64,000 nt of DNA from Ectothiorhodospiraceae bacterium BW-2. Its GTDB lineage: Bacteria > Pseudomonadota > Gammaproteobacteria > Thiohalomonadales > Thiohalomonadaceae. Numbering within the stretch: the stretch's first letter is position 1; every line of letters begins with the position of its first letter. The position numbers were made by a program, and so were the translations under genes. Below are positions 36,542-46,732 of this stretch, piece by piece. The notes beneath the pieces are model-generated. The model saw only the letters and a list, made by a program, of their open reading frames with translations, made no database searches and was not told the DNA's origin. The stretch lies in NCBI GenBank assembly GCA_008375315.1, contig CP032507.1:3000071-3064070 (forward strand), read 5' to 3'.

Positions 36542-37459
36542 TTACTCCGAAGGTAGTATCGTTAGGGTAAAACCGATGGCGGCGGCACTGCTATCGGCAA
36601 TATCTAGTCCAATATCGACGGTGGTTCGGGGCGGAAACAGCGCCTCTACAGGTGCGGTAAGATAGTGTGCCGAGGTGAAGGTGCGTGCGGCAATCTGATG
36701 GCTAGAGATATCGTGCAGTCGTAGCTGTAGCCGCGGCCACGGCTGGGAAAAATCGGCCAAATTATGGAGACGAGCGCTAATGCGTAGCCCATTTTGATAG
36801 AGGGGGTGGCTGGTAATGGTGCTCTCTAGCAGCTTAAGCTGTTGTAGATCTTGTTGGGGCGGCAGGGAGCAGTGAACATGGTGACAGATCGTCTGTAGCA
36901 GCGCTCGCCCCTGGGGGTGGTGTAACAGCGGTTGCCATTGCCAGTAGAGGAGCTGTGCTACCAAAGTCGTTAATAGTAGTAGCAGTAGCAGTCGCTGCCC
37001 TATACGCTGTAACCGGCTCGGTGTCGCCGCGTGACGGATCCGCTGTCGTTGACGATAGCGGATCGGCTTGGGGGGGGAGGAGGGGGCAGGATTGGCAGTC
37101 CACTGCGGCTCTGTTACCAAGGTAAAGGGGTGGTGGGGGATAATCGGGGTCAAACTAGGTGGCGGGGAGGCCGGATCGGGTTTGGGCTGGTGGCTATCTT
37201 GTAGTAGCTGGGCGATATCCTCCTCATCGATCGGCAAAAAGAGCCGCTCCGGTGGTGGCGTTGAGTGGGCGGGAGTAATGTCGGGGACGATTTGGGTTAA
37301 GGTTGGCCGTTTTAGCGGCTCGCCCTCTGGGGTGACTAGAGCATCAATGGAGTTAAAGGTTGTCAGACACTGGCCACAGCGCACCTCTCCACGGGAGAGA
37401 ACGACCTGCTCTAGGGGGAGACGAAATAGGGTGTGGCAGCTAGGACAACGGGTCTGCAT
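36542..37459 (-). CDS. Zinc-ribbon (MJ0042) and DUF3426 membrane protein
   Basis: A 305-aa protein. N-terminal zinc ribbon: CPSC (5-8) and CGQC (28-31). A proline-rich segment with SPPPSLTP-like runs follows, then one membrane helix (RLLLLLLLTTLVAQLLYW, near 154-171) and a C-terminal DUF3426 domain. Family members are common near prmA in proteobacteria, and prmA is 1.8 kb away here with a chemoreceptor gene inserted between. Function unknown. Six bases upstream of recN in the same direction, so possibly co-transcribed. Confidence 0.85.
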   Translation of the reverse strand: MQTRCPSCHTLFRLPLEQVVLSRGEVRCGQCLTTFNSIDALVTPEGEPLKRPTLTQIVPDITPAHSTPPPERLFLPIDEEDIAQLLQDSHQPKPDPASPPPSLTPIIPHHPFTLVTEPQWTANPAPSSPPKPIRYRQRQRIRHAATPSRLQRIGQRLLLLLLLTTLVAQLLYWQWQPLLHHPQGRALLQTICHHVHCSLPPQQDLQQLKLLESTITSHPLYQNGLRISARLHNLADFSQPWPRLQLRLHDISSHQIAARTFTSAHYLTAPVEALFPPRTTVDIGLDIADSSAAAIGFTLTILPSE

Positions 37460-37630
37460 GGTGAAAAGTCGCTGTAGTTCTCAAATCGTTTCGGGTTATG
37501 ATAGGCACTAGGGATATGATTCAAGTTGCTTGAGCTGCCTGCCGACTGGAGCGGTATGGATAACGCACAGATGTGCCAGCTAAGGCAGTTAAATTAATAT
37601 CGAGACTATATCAAAAACGGAAGGTGGATA

Positions 37631-39247
37631 ATGAGTTTACGCCAAAAATTTTCTTGGTTTGCTGTCGTGATGGGAGCAGGGTTTCTGCTGTTGATTGTGC
37701 TGGTGTTTCTGGTGATGGTCGATGCTAACCGCCTCAATGACCAAATTGAGTACCACTCCGTGCCCCTTCTGACCAAAACGCATGAGCTGCGCTTTCATGT
37801 GGTACAGGTGCAGCAGTGGTTAACCGATATTAGTGCGACTCGGGGGCAGGATGGTCTCAATGACGGCTTTGAGGTGGCCGCAGAGCACGCTACTCTTGTC
37901 AGAGGGATACTCGATGAGCTTTCGGAACTCGATAGCGATAATCGCAACAGCTATGGCCAGATTCGACAACAGTTCGAGAGTTACTATCAGGCAGGGCAGA
38001 AGATGGCTCAGGCATATATTGCGCAGGGACCGGCTGGTGGTAACTCAATGATGGCCAGTTTTGATGCTGAGGCGAGTCGAATTACAACCCAAGTCGAGCA
38101 GCTACTGCAGAGCTCTAACAGCCTAACTGGGAGCCAGTTGAAGGAGCTAGAGAGCGTTTTAGGGGGAATTAACTGGATTATGATCATTGGCGCGGTGATT
38201 CTATTGGGAGTGTTTGGTTATCTGCTTAATATCGTGCTTGATCTGTTAGGCGGCATCGGTAAGGTCGCCGCTGAAATCGGTTCAGTTGCCGAGGGCAATT
38301 TGAGTTCGCACCCGATCTGTGTCGGTAGGCGCCATCAGCACGATGAGCTAGGTCAGCTCTGTCAAGATTTAACCGCGATGAAGAGCAGGCTCGGTCAGCT
38401 ACTACAGGGGATGATAAGCGGTACGATTCAACTAGTCGATGCCTCGGCGAACCTCTCTACGCTCTCGGGTAGCTTTATGAATACCATCTCCGAGCAGCGC
38501 AATGAGACCGACATGGTAGCGACAGCGGTGACCGAGTTGACCGCAAGCAGCAGTGAGGTGGCACAGCAGGCCTCTCAGGCAGCAGAGTCGGCCTCCCTTG
38601 CCGATGCCCAGGCCGCCTCTGGTCGTAAAGTAGTGAGTGATACACTGAAGGTCATTGAGAGGATGTCCAATACGATCAGCTCTACCGCCGAGCTAATTCA
38701 GCAGGTAAATCGTGATAGCGAAAATATCGGTACGATTTTGGAGACGATTCGGGCGATTGCCGATCAGACCAATCTGTTAGCGCTCAATGCCGCGATTGAG
38801 GCGGCGCGTGCCGGGGAGCAGGGGCGTGGTTTTGCCGTTGTTGCCGATGAGGTGCGGACCCTCGCATCGCGAACTCAGGAGGCGACCGGTGAGATTCAGC
38901 AGATGATCGAGAAGCTGCAAAACGGTACCGAAAGTGCCGTAGAGGCGATGACCTCTAGTCGGCAACTGACCGATCAGAGTGTTGAGCAGGCCAATCGTGC
39001 CGGCGAGAGCTTAGAGCAGATTACCGAAGCGGTGAATGCGATTACCGATATGAGTACCCACATCGCAGCCGCAGCTAGAGAGCAGAGCTCGGTAGCCGAA
39101 GATGTCAGTCGTAGCGTGAATGCCATTAGCGATAAAAATAGCCACAATGCCGATAGTAGCTCGCGCGTGACTGAGATGGCCGAACAGCTACAGCAGATGG
39201 CGGCACGACTACAGCAAAATAGCGCCCACTTTCAGTTCGATAAGTAG
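37631..39247 (+). CDS. Methyl-accepting chemotaxis protein
   Basis: A 538-aa chemoreceptor. Helix 1 at about 10-31, a periplasmic four-helix-bundle type domain (32-178), helix 2 at about 179-200, a HAMP linker (200-260) and the cytoplasmic signalling domain. The hairpin tip [20 protein letters not shown] (about 375-394) followed by [14 protein letters not shown] is canonical. The ligand is unknown. AACGGAAGGTGGATA precedes the ATG. No che genes are nearby. It splits the usual DUF3426/prmA neighbourhood and lies on the opposite strand, as if inserted. The 3' end overlaps prmA by 16 bases. Confidence 0.95.
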   Translation: MSLRQKFSWFAVVMGAGFLLLIVLVFLVMVDANRLNDQIEYHSVPLLTKTHELRFHVVQVQQWLTDISATRGQDGLNDGFEVAAEHATLVRGILDELSELDSDNRNSYGQIRQQFESYYQAGQKMAQAYIAQGPAGGNSMMASFDAEASRITTQVEQLLQSSNSLTGSQLKELESVLGGINWIMIIGAVILLGVFGYLLNIVLDLLGGIGKVAAEIGSVAEGNLSSHPICVGRRHQHDELGQLCQDLTAMKSRLGQLLQGMISGTIQLVDASANLSTLSGSFMNTISEQRNETDMVATAVTELTASSSEVAQQASQAAESASLADAQAASGRKVVSDTLKVIERMSNTISSTAELIQQVNRDSENIGTILETIRAIADQTNLLALNAAIEAARAGEQGRGFAVVADEVRTLASRTQEATGEIQQMIEKLQNGTESAVEAMTSSRQLTDQSVEQANRAGESLEQITEAVNAITDMSTHIAAAAREQSSVAEDVSRSVNAISDKNSHNADSSSRVTEMAEQLQQMAARLQQNSAHFQFDK

Positions 39248-40128
39248 CGTCGCCCCTCGATGCGAACCCAGCCATTGAGTTCAGTGGCTGGGGCAAGATC
39301 GATAGTGGAGCGATAGGCTGACGCAACCGTCTCGGCCTGCTCGGACAGAATACCGGAGAGCACCAACCACCCCCCGGGTCTAATTTTGGCACTGAGCTGG
39401 GGGGCGAACTCAATGAGGGGGGTGGCTAGAATATTGGCGATAACGCCATCGACTCGCTCTCCCAGCGGCACCCTCTCACCGCAGGTGGCGACAAGTTGAG
39501 CCGGTGTGATACCGTTATCATCCCGATTGCGGCAGGTCGCGGCCACCGCTTGGGGATCGATATCGATAGCATCGATATGGCCTGCCCCTAGTTTAGCGGC
39601 GGCGATAGCTAAAATCCCCGAACCGCAGCCAAAATCGATCCAGTGCTTTGCGCTTAGCTCAGCGGCGTGGCTATCGAGCCACTCCAGACAGAGGCGAGTG
39701 GTGGCGTGGGTTCCGGTACCAAAGGCGATACCGGGATCGAGAAGAATATTGACAGCCTCCGGTTGTGGTGGTGGGGTATGCCAACTGGGGACGATCCAGA
39801 GTCGCCGACCAAATCGCATCGGTTCAAACCCCTCCATCCAGCTACGCTCCCACACCTGATCGGCTAGCGGTACAATTTGGTACTCCGGTAGCGCCAGTGA
39901 GAGGGCGAGCTGGTCTAGCTGGGCTCTAAGCGGCGCATCGGCTTCAAATAGCGCCGTCACTTGGGTCGTCTGCCACAGCGGCGTGGTGCCGAGCGGCGGC
40001 TCATAGAGCGGCTCATCTTTACCGTCTCGTAGCGTTACCGCTAGCGCACCGAGCTCAAATAGTCGCGCCTCCCACAGCTCGGCCTCAAGGGCGTGACTTA
40101 ATAGAGTAAGCTGTTGCCAGCTAGCCAT
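39232..40128 (-). CDS. prmA: Ribosomal protein L11 methyltransferase
   Basis: Trimethylates L11 using S-adenosylmethionine. N-terminal L11-recognition domain, then the methyltransferase fold: [35 protein letters not shown] and [17 protein letters not shown] (the NxxxxP-like substrate loop). 298 aa, near the 293 of E. coli. One base separates it from accC. It is the last gene of the aroQ-accB-accC-prmA run. Confidence 0.95.
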   Translation of the reverse strand: MASWQQLTLLSHALEAELWEARLFELGALAVTLRDGKDEPLYEPPLGTTPLWQTTQVTALFEADAPLRAQLDQLALSLALPEYQIVPLADQVWERSWMEGFEPMRFGRRLWIVPSWHTPPPQPEAVNILLDPGIAFGTGTHATTRLCLEWLDSHAAELSAKHWIDFGCGSGILAIAAAKLGAGHIDAIDIDPQAVAATCRNRDDNGITPAQLVATCGERVPLGERVDGVIANILATPLIEFAPQLSAKIRPGGWLVLSGILSEQAETVASAYRSTIDLAPATELNGWVRIEGRRYLSN

Positions 40129-40129
40129 C

Positions 40130-41470
40130 CTATCGCTCCAGCCTCTTCTCTAAGTAGTGGATATTGGTTCCCCCCTGAAGAAACTGGCAGTCGCGCAGCA
40201 GCTCCCGATGGAGCGGGATATTGGTCTTAATCCCTTCGATAATCGTCTCTTGTAGGGCGGTCCGCATACGGGCGATAGCGACATCGCGATTCTCACCGTG
40301 GGTAATAATTTTACCGATCATCGAGTCGTAGTGGGGAGGGACAGTGTAGCTCTCATAGATATGCGAATCGACCCGCACCCCTGGCCCGCCGGGCATATGG
40401 GCCGAGGTGATCTTGCCGGGGGAGGGCATAAACTTCTCTGGATCTTCGGCGTTAATACGGCACTCAATCGCGTGCCCCTGTAGCTGAATATCGCTCTGGC
40501 GATAGGCGAGCGGCTCGCCGGCAGCAATTCGGATCTGCTCTTTCACAATATCGACGCCGGTGATCATTTCAGTGACCGGATGCTCGACCTGAATTCGAGT
40601 ATTCATCTCGATAAAGTAGAACTGACCCTCTTCGTAGAGAAACTCAAAGGTACCCGCGCCACGGTAGCCGATATCGACACACGCTTTAGCGCAACGGGCC
40701 CCAATTTCGGCCCGTAGTTCGGGGGAGATACCAGGGGCAGGGGCCTCCTCTAGCACCTTTTGGTGACGGCGCTGCATCGAGCAGTCGCGCTCACCGAGAT
40801 GGATCGCATGGCCATAGGTATCGGCCAGCACCTGAACTTCGATATGGCGCGGGTTTTGGAGAAACTTCTCCATATAGACCATCTCGTTACCAAAAAAGGA
40901 GCCCGCCTCAGAGCGGGTTAGGGCGATGGCATCGAGTAGGTTCGATTCGGAGTGGACGACCCGCATTCCCCGTCCTCCCCCCCCACCTGCGGCCTTGATA
41001 ATAATCGGATAGCCGATTTTATGTGCTAAGGCCAGATTGGTCGCATCCTCCTTACCTAACGGGCCATTGGAGCCGGGAACGGTCGGCACACCGGCCTGCT
41101 TCATCGCCTCAATGGCGGAGACCTTATCCCCCATCAATCGAATAGTGTCGGGACGAGGGCCGATAAAGGTAAAACCGCTCTGTTCGACCCGTTCGGCAAA
41201 GTCAGCATTTTCCGATAAAAAGCCGTAGCCAGGATGGATAGCCATCGCATCGGTCACCTCAGCGGCACTAATTAGCGCGGGGATATTAAGATAGCTCTCG
41301 GCAGAGGCCGCCGGACCGACACAGACCGACTCATCGGCTAAGCGCACATGTTTTAAGTCGCGATCGGCCATGGAGTGGATTGCGACCGTCTTTATCCCCA
41401 TTTCGCTACAGGCGCGTAGGATACGCAGCGCAATTTCACCCCGATTGGCGATCACTATTTTATCGAACAT
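40130..41470 (-). CDS. accC: Acetyl-CoA carboxylase, biotin carboxylase subunit
   Basis: Carboxylates biotin on AccB with ATP and bicarbonate, the first step of fatty acid synthesis. ATP-grasp enzyme: [16 protein letters not shown] at the start, [14 protein letters not shown] near 159-172, [30 protein letters not shown] near 288-301. 446 aa against 449 in E. coli. GGAGCTTAAGGCA upstream of the ATG. Twelve bases after accB, as usual. Confidence 0.98.
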   Translation of the reverse strand: MFDKIVIANRGEIALRILRACSEMGIKTVAIHSMADRDLKHVRLADESVCVGPAASAESYLNIPALISAAEVTDAMAIHPGYGFLSENADFAERVEQSGFTFIGPRPDTIRLMGDKVSAIEAMKQAGVPTVPGSNGPLGKEDATNLALAHKIGYPIIIKAAGGGGGRGMRVVHSESNLLDAIALTRSEAGSFFGNEMVYMEKFLQNPRHIEVQVLADTYGHAIHLGERDCSMQRRHQKVLEEAPAPGISPELRAEIGARCAKACVDIGYRGAGTFEFLYEEGQFYFIEMNTRIQVEHPVTEMITGVDIVKEQIRIAAGEPLAYRQSDIQLQGHAIECRINAEDPEKFMPSPGKITSAHMPGGPGVRVDSHIYESYTVPPHYDSMIGKIITHGENRDVAIARMRTALQETIIEGIKTNIPLHRELLRDCQFLQGGTNIHYLEKRLER

Positions 41471-41482
41471 TGCCTTAAGCTC

Positions 41483-41926
41483 CTACTCAATAACAAACAG
41501 TGGCTGACCAAACTCGACCGGTTCGCCGTTATCGACCAAAATATCCTTAACGACGCCCGACTTATCGGCTTCGATTTGGTTCATAATCTTCATCGCCTCA
41601 ATAATACACAGAGTCTCCCCCGCCTCCACCTGGCGGCCGATCTCAGTAAACGGCTTACTACTAGGCGAGGAGGAGCGGTAGAAGGTACCGACAATCGGCG
41701 AGGTGATAAGATGGCCTGTGGGAATAGCGACCTCATCGTTACGGTTCGAAGTGCTCTCTGGCGCTAGTGCGGCAGGCGCGGCGAAAGGGGGAGGAGCCGG
41801 TGCGATAGGCGCAGGTTGGGCATAGCGGCAGATTCGCACCGACTCCTCCCCCTCTTTAATCTCGATTTCGGCGACACCGGAGTCGTCCAACAGTTCAATC
41901 AGCTTTTTTATTTTACGAATATCCAC
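41483..41926 (-). CDS. accB: Acetyl-CoA carboxylase biotin carboxyl carrier protein
   Basis: Carries the biotin between AccC and the carboxyltransferase. N-terminal [20 protein letters not shown], an Ala/Pro-rich linker (about 34-60) and the biotinyl domain with [15 protein letters not shown]; biotin is on Lys113. 147 aa, slightly shorter than the 156 of E. coli because of the linker. Follows aroQ with a 71-base gap that contains a GC-rich hairpin. Confidence 0.97.
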   Translation of the reverse strand: MDIRKIKKLIELLDDSGVAEIEIKEGEESVRICRYAQPAPIAPAPPPFAAPAALAPESTSNRNDEVAIPTGHLITSPIVGTFYRSSSPSSKPFTEIGRQVEAGETLCIIEAMKIMNQIEADKSGVVKDILVDNGEPVEFGQPLFVIE

Positions 41927-41965
41927 AGGTATTACCCTCTAAGTTTAAATCTCATAGTCGTGTGG

Positions 41966-41997
41966 CCCGCCCCGTCAAAAGCGAAGGAGGGGGCAGG
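41966..41997 (-). repeat. REP-like GC-rich hairpin between aroQ and accB
   Basis: On the minus strand CCTGCCCC and GGGGCGGG form an eight-pair stem with one T-G wobble around a 16-base loop. The GGGGCGGG core also occurs at 15784-15791. No T run follows, so it is not a terminator, but it may shape the aroQ-accB leader. Confidence 0.45.
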
Positions 41998-42483
41998 TTA
42001 GGTCGCCGCCGGCACAGTTTCCAGCCGATGTATCATGGCCGATAGTGCTAGCTGATAGCCATACCCCCCTAAACCCACTATGACGCCGGCGGCAATATCG
42101 GAGCAGTAGGAGTGGTGGCGAAAGGGTTCTCTGGCATGAATATTAGAGAGGTGTATTTCGATAAAGGGGATCGAGACACCACTTAGCGCATCACGCAGGG
42201 CGATACTGGTATGGCTAAAGGCAGCCGGATTAATAATAATGCCAGCAATCTGCTCCTCTCTGGCCTGATGAATACGCTCAATCAGCGCCGTTTCACTATT
42301 ACTCTGTAGATGGTGTAGTCGATAGCCAGCGGTAGTTGCTTGCTGTTGCAGCGTGGCGACGATGGAATCGAGCCTCTCGACACCGTAGTGGCTCGGTTCA
42401 CGGGTTCCTAATAGGTTAAGGTTAGGGCCATTTAACAGCAGTAGGGTAGGGGGGATTGGTAGAGTATTCACAACGAGCGGCAT
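41998..42483 (-). CDS. aroQ: 3-dehydroquinate dehydratase, type II
   Basis: Third step of the shikimate pathway. Conserved blocks: [20 protein letters not shown] (15-34, with the catalytic Tyr33), [36 protein letters not shown] (catalytic His) and [20 protein letters not shown]. 161 aa, a little longer than the usual 145-150 because of about ten extra residues at the N-terminus, so a start a few codons further in is possible. Linked to accB-accC as in many gammaproteobacteria. Confidence 0.96.
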   Translation of the reverse strand: MPLVVNTLPIPPTLLLLNGPNLNLLGTREPSHYGVERLDSIVATLQQQATTAGYRLHHLQSNSETALIERIHQAREEQIAGIIINPAAFSHTSIALRDALSGVSIPFIEIHLSNIHAREPFRHHSYCSDIAAGVIVGLGGYGYQLALSAMIHRLETVPAAT

Positions 42484-42515
42484 TGGGTAGGTTAACAGAA
42501 CAAGAACAGATCAAT

Positions 42516-42550
42516 ACAAAAACGCGGCCATTATGCTGATAATGGCCGCG
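42516..42550 (-). terminator. Intrinsic terminator of the hydrogenase operon
   Basis: A perfect 12-pair stem, CGCGGCCATTAT (42523-42534) and ATAATGGCCGCG (42539-42550), with a four-base loop. On the minus strand it is followed by TTTTTG. It lies 70 bases after the hynL stop and closes the operon; the next gene is aroQ. Confidence 0.88.
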
Positions 42551-42619
42551 ATTGTCCACGATTTTGTCGAGTAGTGCAGCTAATTTAGCACTATCTGCGT
42601 TATCTGGGTGGCAGGCGGG

Positions 42620-44368
42620 TTAACGCACCTTCACCTGAATCTGTTCGCCGCTGTCGGGATCGGTCAGATGGACAGCACAGGCGATGCAGGGATCAAAGCT
42701 ATGGATAGTGCGCAGAATCTCCAGCGGTTGATGAATATCGGCCATTTTATGACCGGCCAGCGCCGCCTCATAGGGGCCGATAGTCCCCTGATGGTCGCGA
42801 GGACCGGCGTTCCAAGTGCTTGGGACGACAGCCTGATAGTTATCTATCACCCCATCTTTAATCACAATCCAGTGGCCTAGGGCACCTCGGGGGGCCTCCA
42901 TATAGCCGGCACCACGCGACTCCTTAGGCCAAGTGGAGGGCTCCCAACGACTCTCATTAAAAGTCTTTAGATCGCCGCTGCGGATATTAGCCAGTAACTG
43001 ATCGAACCACCCCTGCATCTGCTCGACCAAAATCTTACTCTCTAAAGTACGGGCTGCCGTGCGCCCCATGGTAGAGTAGAGCGCCTCTAGCGGCAGATCG
43101 AGTTTTTGCAGCGCAAATCCTGCTAGCTCACGAGTCGGCTCATGGCCGGTCGCGTAGAGCATTAGCACCCGTGCTAACGGGCCGACCTCAACCGCGTGTC
43201 CCTTCCAACGGGGCGACTTAAGCCAAGAGTAGCGGTTATCGACATCGAGATGGTCATAAGGGGGTTTAGGGCCGCTGTAGTTAAACTCGGTCTCACCCTC
43301 ATAGGGGTGGAGGCCACGCCCCTCCCCACCGCGGTAGCGATACCAAGAGTGATCGACAAACTCTTGAATCTGCTCTCGATCATTCAAATCTACCGCATGA
43401 ATTGCCGATAGATCACGGTTGAGAATCGCACCACGGGGGATTAAAAAGCCGGAAGTATCGCTAAATGAGGTAGCCGGAAAGTCACCATAGGTTAAAAAGT
43501 TACCGACCCCCTCGCCCTGTTTGAACCAATCTTTATAAAAGCTGGCAATCGCTAAAGTATCGGGGAGATAGACCTGCTCGACAAAGTCACGCATCTCACC
43601 AATAATCTGCTGTACCTGCTGTAGGCCAGCCATATTGAGCGAGGTAGCGCCGGTGCCCGCAGCCCCTCCCCGAATCTCGGCTTCGATGCTAATCGCACAG
43701 GGAACGCCGCCGACCAAGAAGTTGGGGTGGGGATTTTTACCGCCGAAGATGGTATGCAGTTTGGCCACATTGCGCTGCCATGTGAGCGCCTCTAGATAGT
43801 GGGCTACCGCCATCAGATTGGCCTCCGGCGGCAGTTTGTAGCCGGGGTGGCCCCAGTAGCCGTTAGCAAAGATGCCGAGTTGGCCCGATTCGACCAGATC
43901 CTTAACCCGTTTTTGAATATCGGCAAAGTAGCCGGGGGAGGATTTAGCATAGCGGCTAATCGACTGCGCCAGCTCTGAAGTCGCTTTCGGATCGGCCTTG
44001 AGTGCCGAGACCACATCGACCCAATCGAGGGCGTGCAGATGGTAGAAGTGCATCACATGGTCGTGGATATACTGTCCGGCGATCATCAGGTTGCGAATGA
44101 GCTCGGCGTTATGGGGCAGTTCGATTTTTAAGGCGTCCTCAACCGAACGGACTGAGGCGATGCCGTGTACTAGCGTACAGACGCCACAAATTCGCTGCGC
44201 AAAGGCCCACGCGTCACGAGGATCGCGACCACGCAAGATAATTTCGATACCTCGCACCATGGTGCCGCTGCTAGAGGCGCGGGTAATAGTGCCCTCTTCG
44301 GTTTCGGCCTCAATGCGTAGATGGCCCTCAATACGGGTAACGGGATCGACGACAATCCGTTCGCTCAT
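42620..44368 (-). CDS. hynL: [NiFe] hydrogenase large subunit, Isp-linked (group 1e type)
   Basis: Carries the Ni-Fe active site that oxidises or makes H2. The four cysteine ligands are in RICGVCTLVH (Cys61, Cys64) and DPCIACAVH (Cys561, Cys564). The 15 residues after His567 are the C-terminal peptide removed by the maturation protease. 582 aa, normal for group 1 enzymes. It is separated from its small subunit by isp1, isp2 and one extra gene, the order of the hyn genes in Thiocapsa and Allochromatium apart from that extra gene. TTTCTTGT-rich leader with GGAGAGCAGCC upstream of the ATG. Confidence 0.95.
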   Translation of the reverse strand: MSERIVVDPVTRIEGHLRIEAETEEGTITRASSSGTMVRGIEIILRGRDPRDAWAFAQRICGVCTLVHGIASVRSVEDALKIELPHNAELIRNLMIAGQYIHDHVMHFYHLHALDWVDVVSALKADPKATSELAQSISRYAKSSPGYFADIQKRVKDLVESGQLGIFANGYWGHPGYKLPPEANLMAVAHYLEALTWQRNVAKLHTIFGGKNPHPNFLVGGVPCAISIEAEIRGGAAGTGATSLNMAGLQQVQQIIGEMRDFVEQVYLPDTLAIASFYKDWFKQGEGVGNFLTYGDFPATSFSDTSGFLIPRGAILNRDLSAIHAVDLNDREQIQEFVDHSWYRYRGGEGRGLHPYEGETEFNYSGPKPPYDHLDVDNRYSWLKSPRWKGHAVEVGPLARVLMLYATGHEPTRELAGFALQKLDLPLEALYSTMGRTAARTLESKILVEQMQGWFDQLLANIRSGDLKTFNESRWEPSTWPKESRGAGYMEAPRGALGHWIVIKDGVIDNYQAVVPSTWNAGPRDHQGTIGPYEAALAGHKMADIHQPLEILRTIHSFDPCIACAVHLTDPDSGEQIQVKVR

Positions 44369-44805
44369 GGCTGCTCTCCTTTCTGTTGTGCCAGGAACTG
44401 TTCAATTTCGGTGATCTGTTCGCTGCTAATATCGCTCTCTTCACCATGGGCGAGAGCGGCACAGCTAGCGGCCATGCGGCAATTTTGTACCACTTTAGGG
44501 ATAGCCCCCCCTTTCGGGGTCACAGCGATGGCTGCCGCTGCGGCGCGAGCGATAAAGTAGCCCGCCTGCTCCTGCCAATCCCCCTCCGCACCACAGCGGG
44601 TATGGCGATCAACAACCAGCGATTGAGCTAACTGTCGTACCGCTTGGAGTTCGTTATCGCCGCCGCCCCCCTGCATGACCGCCAGAATCTGTTCTAGGCG
44701 GGAGTCTTCGCAGAAGTTACGGTAGGGGATAATCAGAGTGGCGGCTAGCTGTCGCTGTATCGATGGCGGCAGCGAGGCTGTCTGTTCAATGACCGTGGCG
44801 CTCAT
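44365..44805 (-). CDS. Unrecognised protein inside the hydrogenase operon
   Basis: A 146-aa soluble protein that I do not recognise. I start it at ATG 44805, which overlaps the isp2 stop as ATGA and has AGGAGGAGAG just upstream; the stop overlaps the hynL start in the same way, so it is translated as part of the operon. It begins MSATVIEQTASLPPSIQRQL and is mostly helical, with three cysteines (NFCEDS, TRCGAEGDW, QNCRMAASC gives four in all) and an alanine-rich stretch. No membrane helix, signal peptide or Fe-S motif is visible. Position suggests a hydrogenase assembly or chaperone role, but nothing in the sequence proves it. The published Thiocapsa hynS-isp1-isp2-hynL order lacks it, as I recall. 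Confidence 0.8.
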   Translation of the reverse strand: MSATVIEQTASLPPSIQRQLAATLIIPYRNFCEDSRLEQILAVMQGGGGDNELQAVRQLAQSLVVDRHTRCGAEGDWQEQAGYFIARAAAAAIAVTPKGGAIPKVVQNCRMAASCAALAHGEESDISSEQITEIEQFLAQQKGEQP

Positions 44806-46067
44806 GATCTCTCCTCCTGTAGATGTTCGGCGATCATCTCTGTCAGACCCCAAACCGGTAGATCGATATTGTTCTCCTCCAGCCCCTCTTCGAGCTGAAT
44901 GCGGCAGTTAGCGCAGGCGGTAACGAGTACTTCAATATCAAGCTCTTCGATCTGGCGCTTCTTGCGCTTAAACGCCTTCATTTTCAAAGGCTCAGCCCGC
45001 TCGTTAGCACTGACGCCGCCGCCGGCGCCGCAGCACCAGTTCATGGTACCGTGGTCGGCCATTTCGACAAAGTTCTCCGCCACCTCGGCTAGTAGCCTGC
45101 GAGGCTGCTCGACCACGCCACCCCGACGAGCGATCTGGCACGGGTCGTGATAGGTGAGACGGCTACTCTCCTTATCAGCGATTTTGATCAATTTTTGTGC
45201 TCTGAGTTCATCTAAAATTTCCAAAATGTGCTTAACCTCAAAGCGGTAGGGGCGGCCAATCAGATTAGGCCCCTCCCAACGAATGGCGCTAAAGGCGTGA
45301 CCACACTCGGGGCTAATCACCGTGCCGACTTTGAGATCTTCAGCCGCCTTCACCACTCGGCTCACCAGTTCACGGGCGATATCGGATGAGCCAATTTGAA
45401 TGCCGGAGTTGGTCGCCTCAAAGGCGGTCGAGGAGAGAGTCCAGCTCTTGCCTGCCTGATGGAATATCTTCGCCACCGCTTCGAGATACTCGGGGTAGTT
45501 CATAATCTCCATTGAGGAGAGCAGCAGCATATAGTCGCTCCCCTCTTGATCAAACGGCACCTCAAAGCCGACGGCAGCCTCGATATGTTTTGCTTGCGCT
45601 TTAACCGCCGGTAGTTTGACCCCCATCGGGCTACCGAGTTCGACCGCACGGGTCGCAGCGCCGATAATCCCCTCTGGAGCGTGGCCGGCAGCGGCCATCC
45701 CTTCACGCATTTTGCGAATCATGTAGGCGATATCGTTACCGGCCGGACAGACCATAGAGCAGCGGCCACACATAGAGCAGCTATCATAGACTAGCGGAGC
45801 CCACTCGGCCAGCTCATCATCGGTAATCGGTTTCGATAATCCAAGCTTAGTACCCACTTTACCGAGTAGGGTGTACTCCTGCTGCCAGAGTCGGCGCAAG
45901 GGTTCGAGTTTATAGATCGGGGTGTACTTCTCCTCCCCGGTCTCAGTATAGAAGAGACACGCCTCGGCACAGAGGCCGCAGTGAATACAGCTAGAGAAGT
46001 AGCTAGCTATCGGTCCATCAATAACGGCGCGAAACTCGCGCACCCCCTTTTCGAGTGAAGCGCTCAT
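44802..46067 (-). CDS. isp2: Isp2, HdrD/GlpC-like iron-sulfur electron transfer protein
   Basis: Relays electrons between the hydrogenase and the cytochrome b Isp1. Two ferredoxin-type [4Fe-4S] motifs: CIHCGLCAEAC (27-37) and CSMCGRCSMVC (95-105). The C-terminal half has CCG-type domains: ECGHAF, then HDPCQIARRGG, NWCCGAGGG and TACANCRIQL, as in heterodisulfide reductase subunit D. 421 aa. The overlap with isp1 is four bases and with the next gene four bases. The CCG arrangement is what defines Isp2 and separates it from HyaC-type systems. Confidence 0.93.
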   Translation of the reverse strand: MSASLEKGVREFRAVIDGPIASYFSSCIHCGLCAEACLFYTETGEEKYTPIYKLEPLRRLWQQEYTLLGKVGTKLGLSKPITDDELAEWAPLVYDSCSMCGRCSMVCPAGNDIAYMIRKMREGMAAAGHAPEGIIGAATRAVELGSPMGVKLPAVKAQAKHIEAAVGFEVPFDQEGSDYMLLLSSMEIMNYPEYLEAVAKIFHQAGKSWTLSSTAFEATNSGIQIGSSDIARELVSRVVKAAEDLKVGTVISPECGHAFSAIRWEGPNLIGRPYRFEVKHILEILDELRAQKLIKIADKESSRLTYHDPCQIARRGGVVEQPRRLLAEVAENFVEMADHGTMNWCCGAGGGVSANERAEPLKMKAFKRKKRQIEELDIEVLVTACANCRIQLEEGLEENNIDLPVWGLTEMIAEHLQEERS

Positions 46068-46729
46068 GAGGCCACCCCCTTGCGTCCGAAGTTATCGCCG
46101 GTGTACCAGCGGGCAATAAAGATAGTAAAAGCGTGAGCCAGTTTGGTAAATGGCAGCAGCACCAGTAGTAGCTCGGCACTTAAAATATGCAGCGTTAACA
46201 TCTGCGGATAGGGGAGCAGCATATGGTGGTAGGCGAGATAGCCGGTAAGTAGCGGCAGAAAGGTGACCACCCAAGCGACATAGTCCCCCAACGTTGACAG
46301 CATCCTTTTGACCGGATTATGAATACGGTCAATCAGTAGCACGATCATAGAGACCAGCGCCAGCACAGTCAGAATATCGATGACCATCGTCGGCAGTGCC
46401 GGCCAGCCGAAGCCGAATAGATGGCGGAAGATCTCAATGTGGGGCATGGCAAAAAAGATTGTGGCTAGCAGTCCGATATGGAACAGATAACCGGCACCGT
46501 AGGTGATCGCGGTCTGGCTATTGAGCGCCGGCATAGAGCTAAAGCGGCTCCAGATAGTCTTCACTCCTGAGCCGTGCGAGATGGGTCGAGCCGGAGCCAG
46601 ATCGGTTTTGCGGCTTAGCACCACAATTTCGATAATACGGATAATCACTCCGGCGATAAATATCAGCACAGCCCACTCAAAGCCCGGCCCTCTGGCCCAG
46701 AGCAGTAGTTCGGTCGGTTCGGCTAACAT
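46064..46729 (-). CDS. isp1: Isp1, NarI-like cytochrome b subunit
   Basis: Membrane subunit that links Isp2 and the hydrogenase to the quinone pool. 221 aa with about five hydrophobic helices: FEWAVLIFIAGVIIRIIEIV, GAGYLFHIGLLATIFFAMPH, MVIDILTVLALVSMIVLLID, WVVTFLPLLTGYLAYHHMLL and ILSAELLLVLLPFTKLAHAF. Histidines in the helices (FHIGL, HHMLL, LHILSAE, KLAHAF) are candidates for haem ligands as in NarI. The stop overlaps isp2 and the start is four bases after hynS, so all are co-translated. Confidence 0.92.
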   Translation of the reverse strand: MLAEPTELLLWARGPGFEWAVLIFIAGVIIRIIEIVVLSRKTDLAPARPISHGSGVKTIWSRFSSMPALNSQTAITYGAGYLFHIGLLATIFFAMPHIEIFRHLFGFGWPALPTMVIDILTVLALVSMIVLLIDRIHNPVKRMLSTLGDYVAWVVTFLPLLTGYLAYHHMLLPYPQMLTLHILSAELLLVLLPFTKLAHAFTIFIARWYTGDNFGRKGVAS

Positions 46730-46732
46730 GGT

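Noticed and set aside
37068-37511. 147-codon plus-strand frame, Gly/Trp/Ser-rich
   Set aside because: It is antisense to the DUF3426 gene and mirrors its proline-rich linker; no family features.
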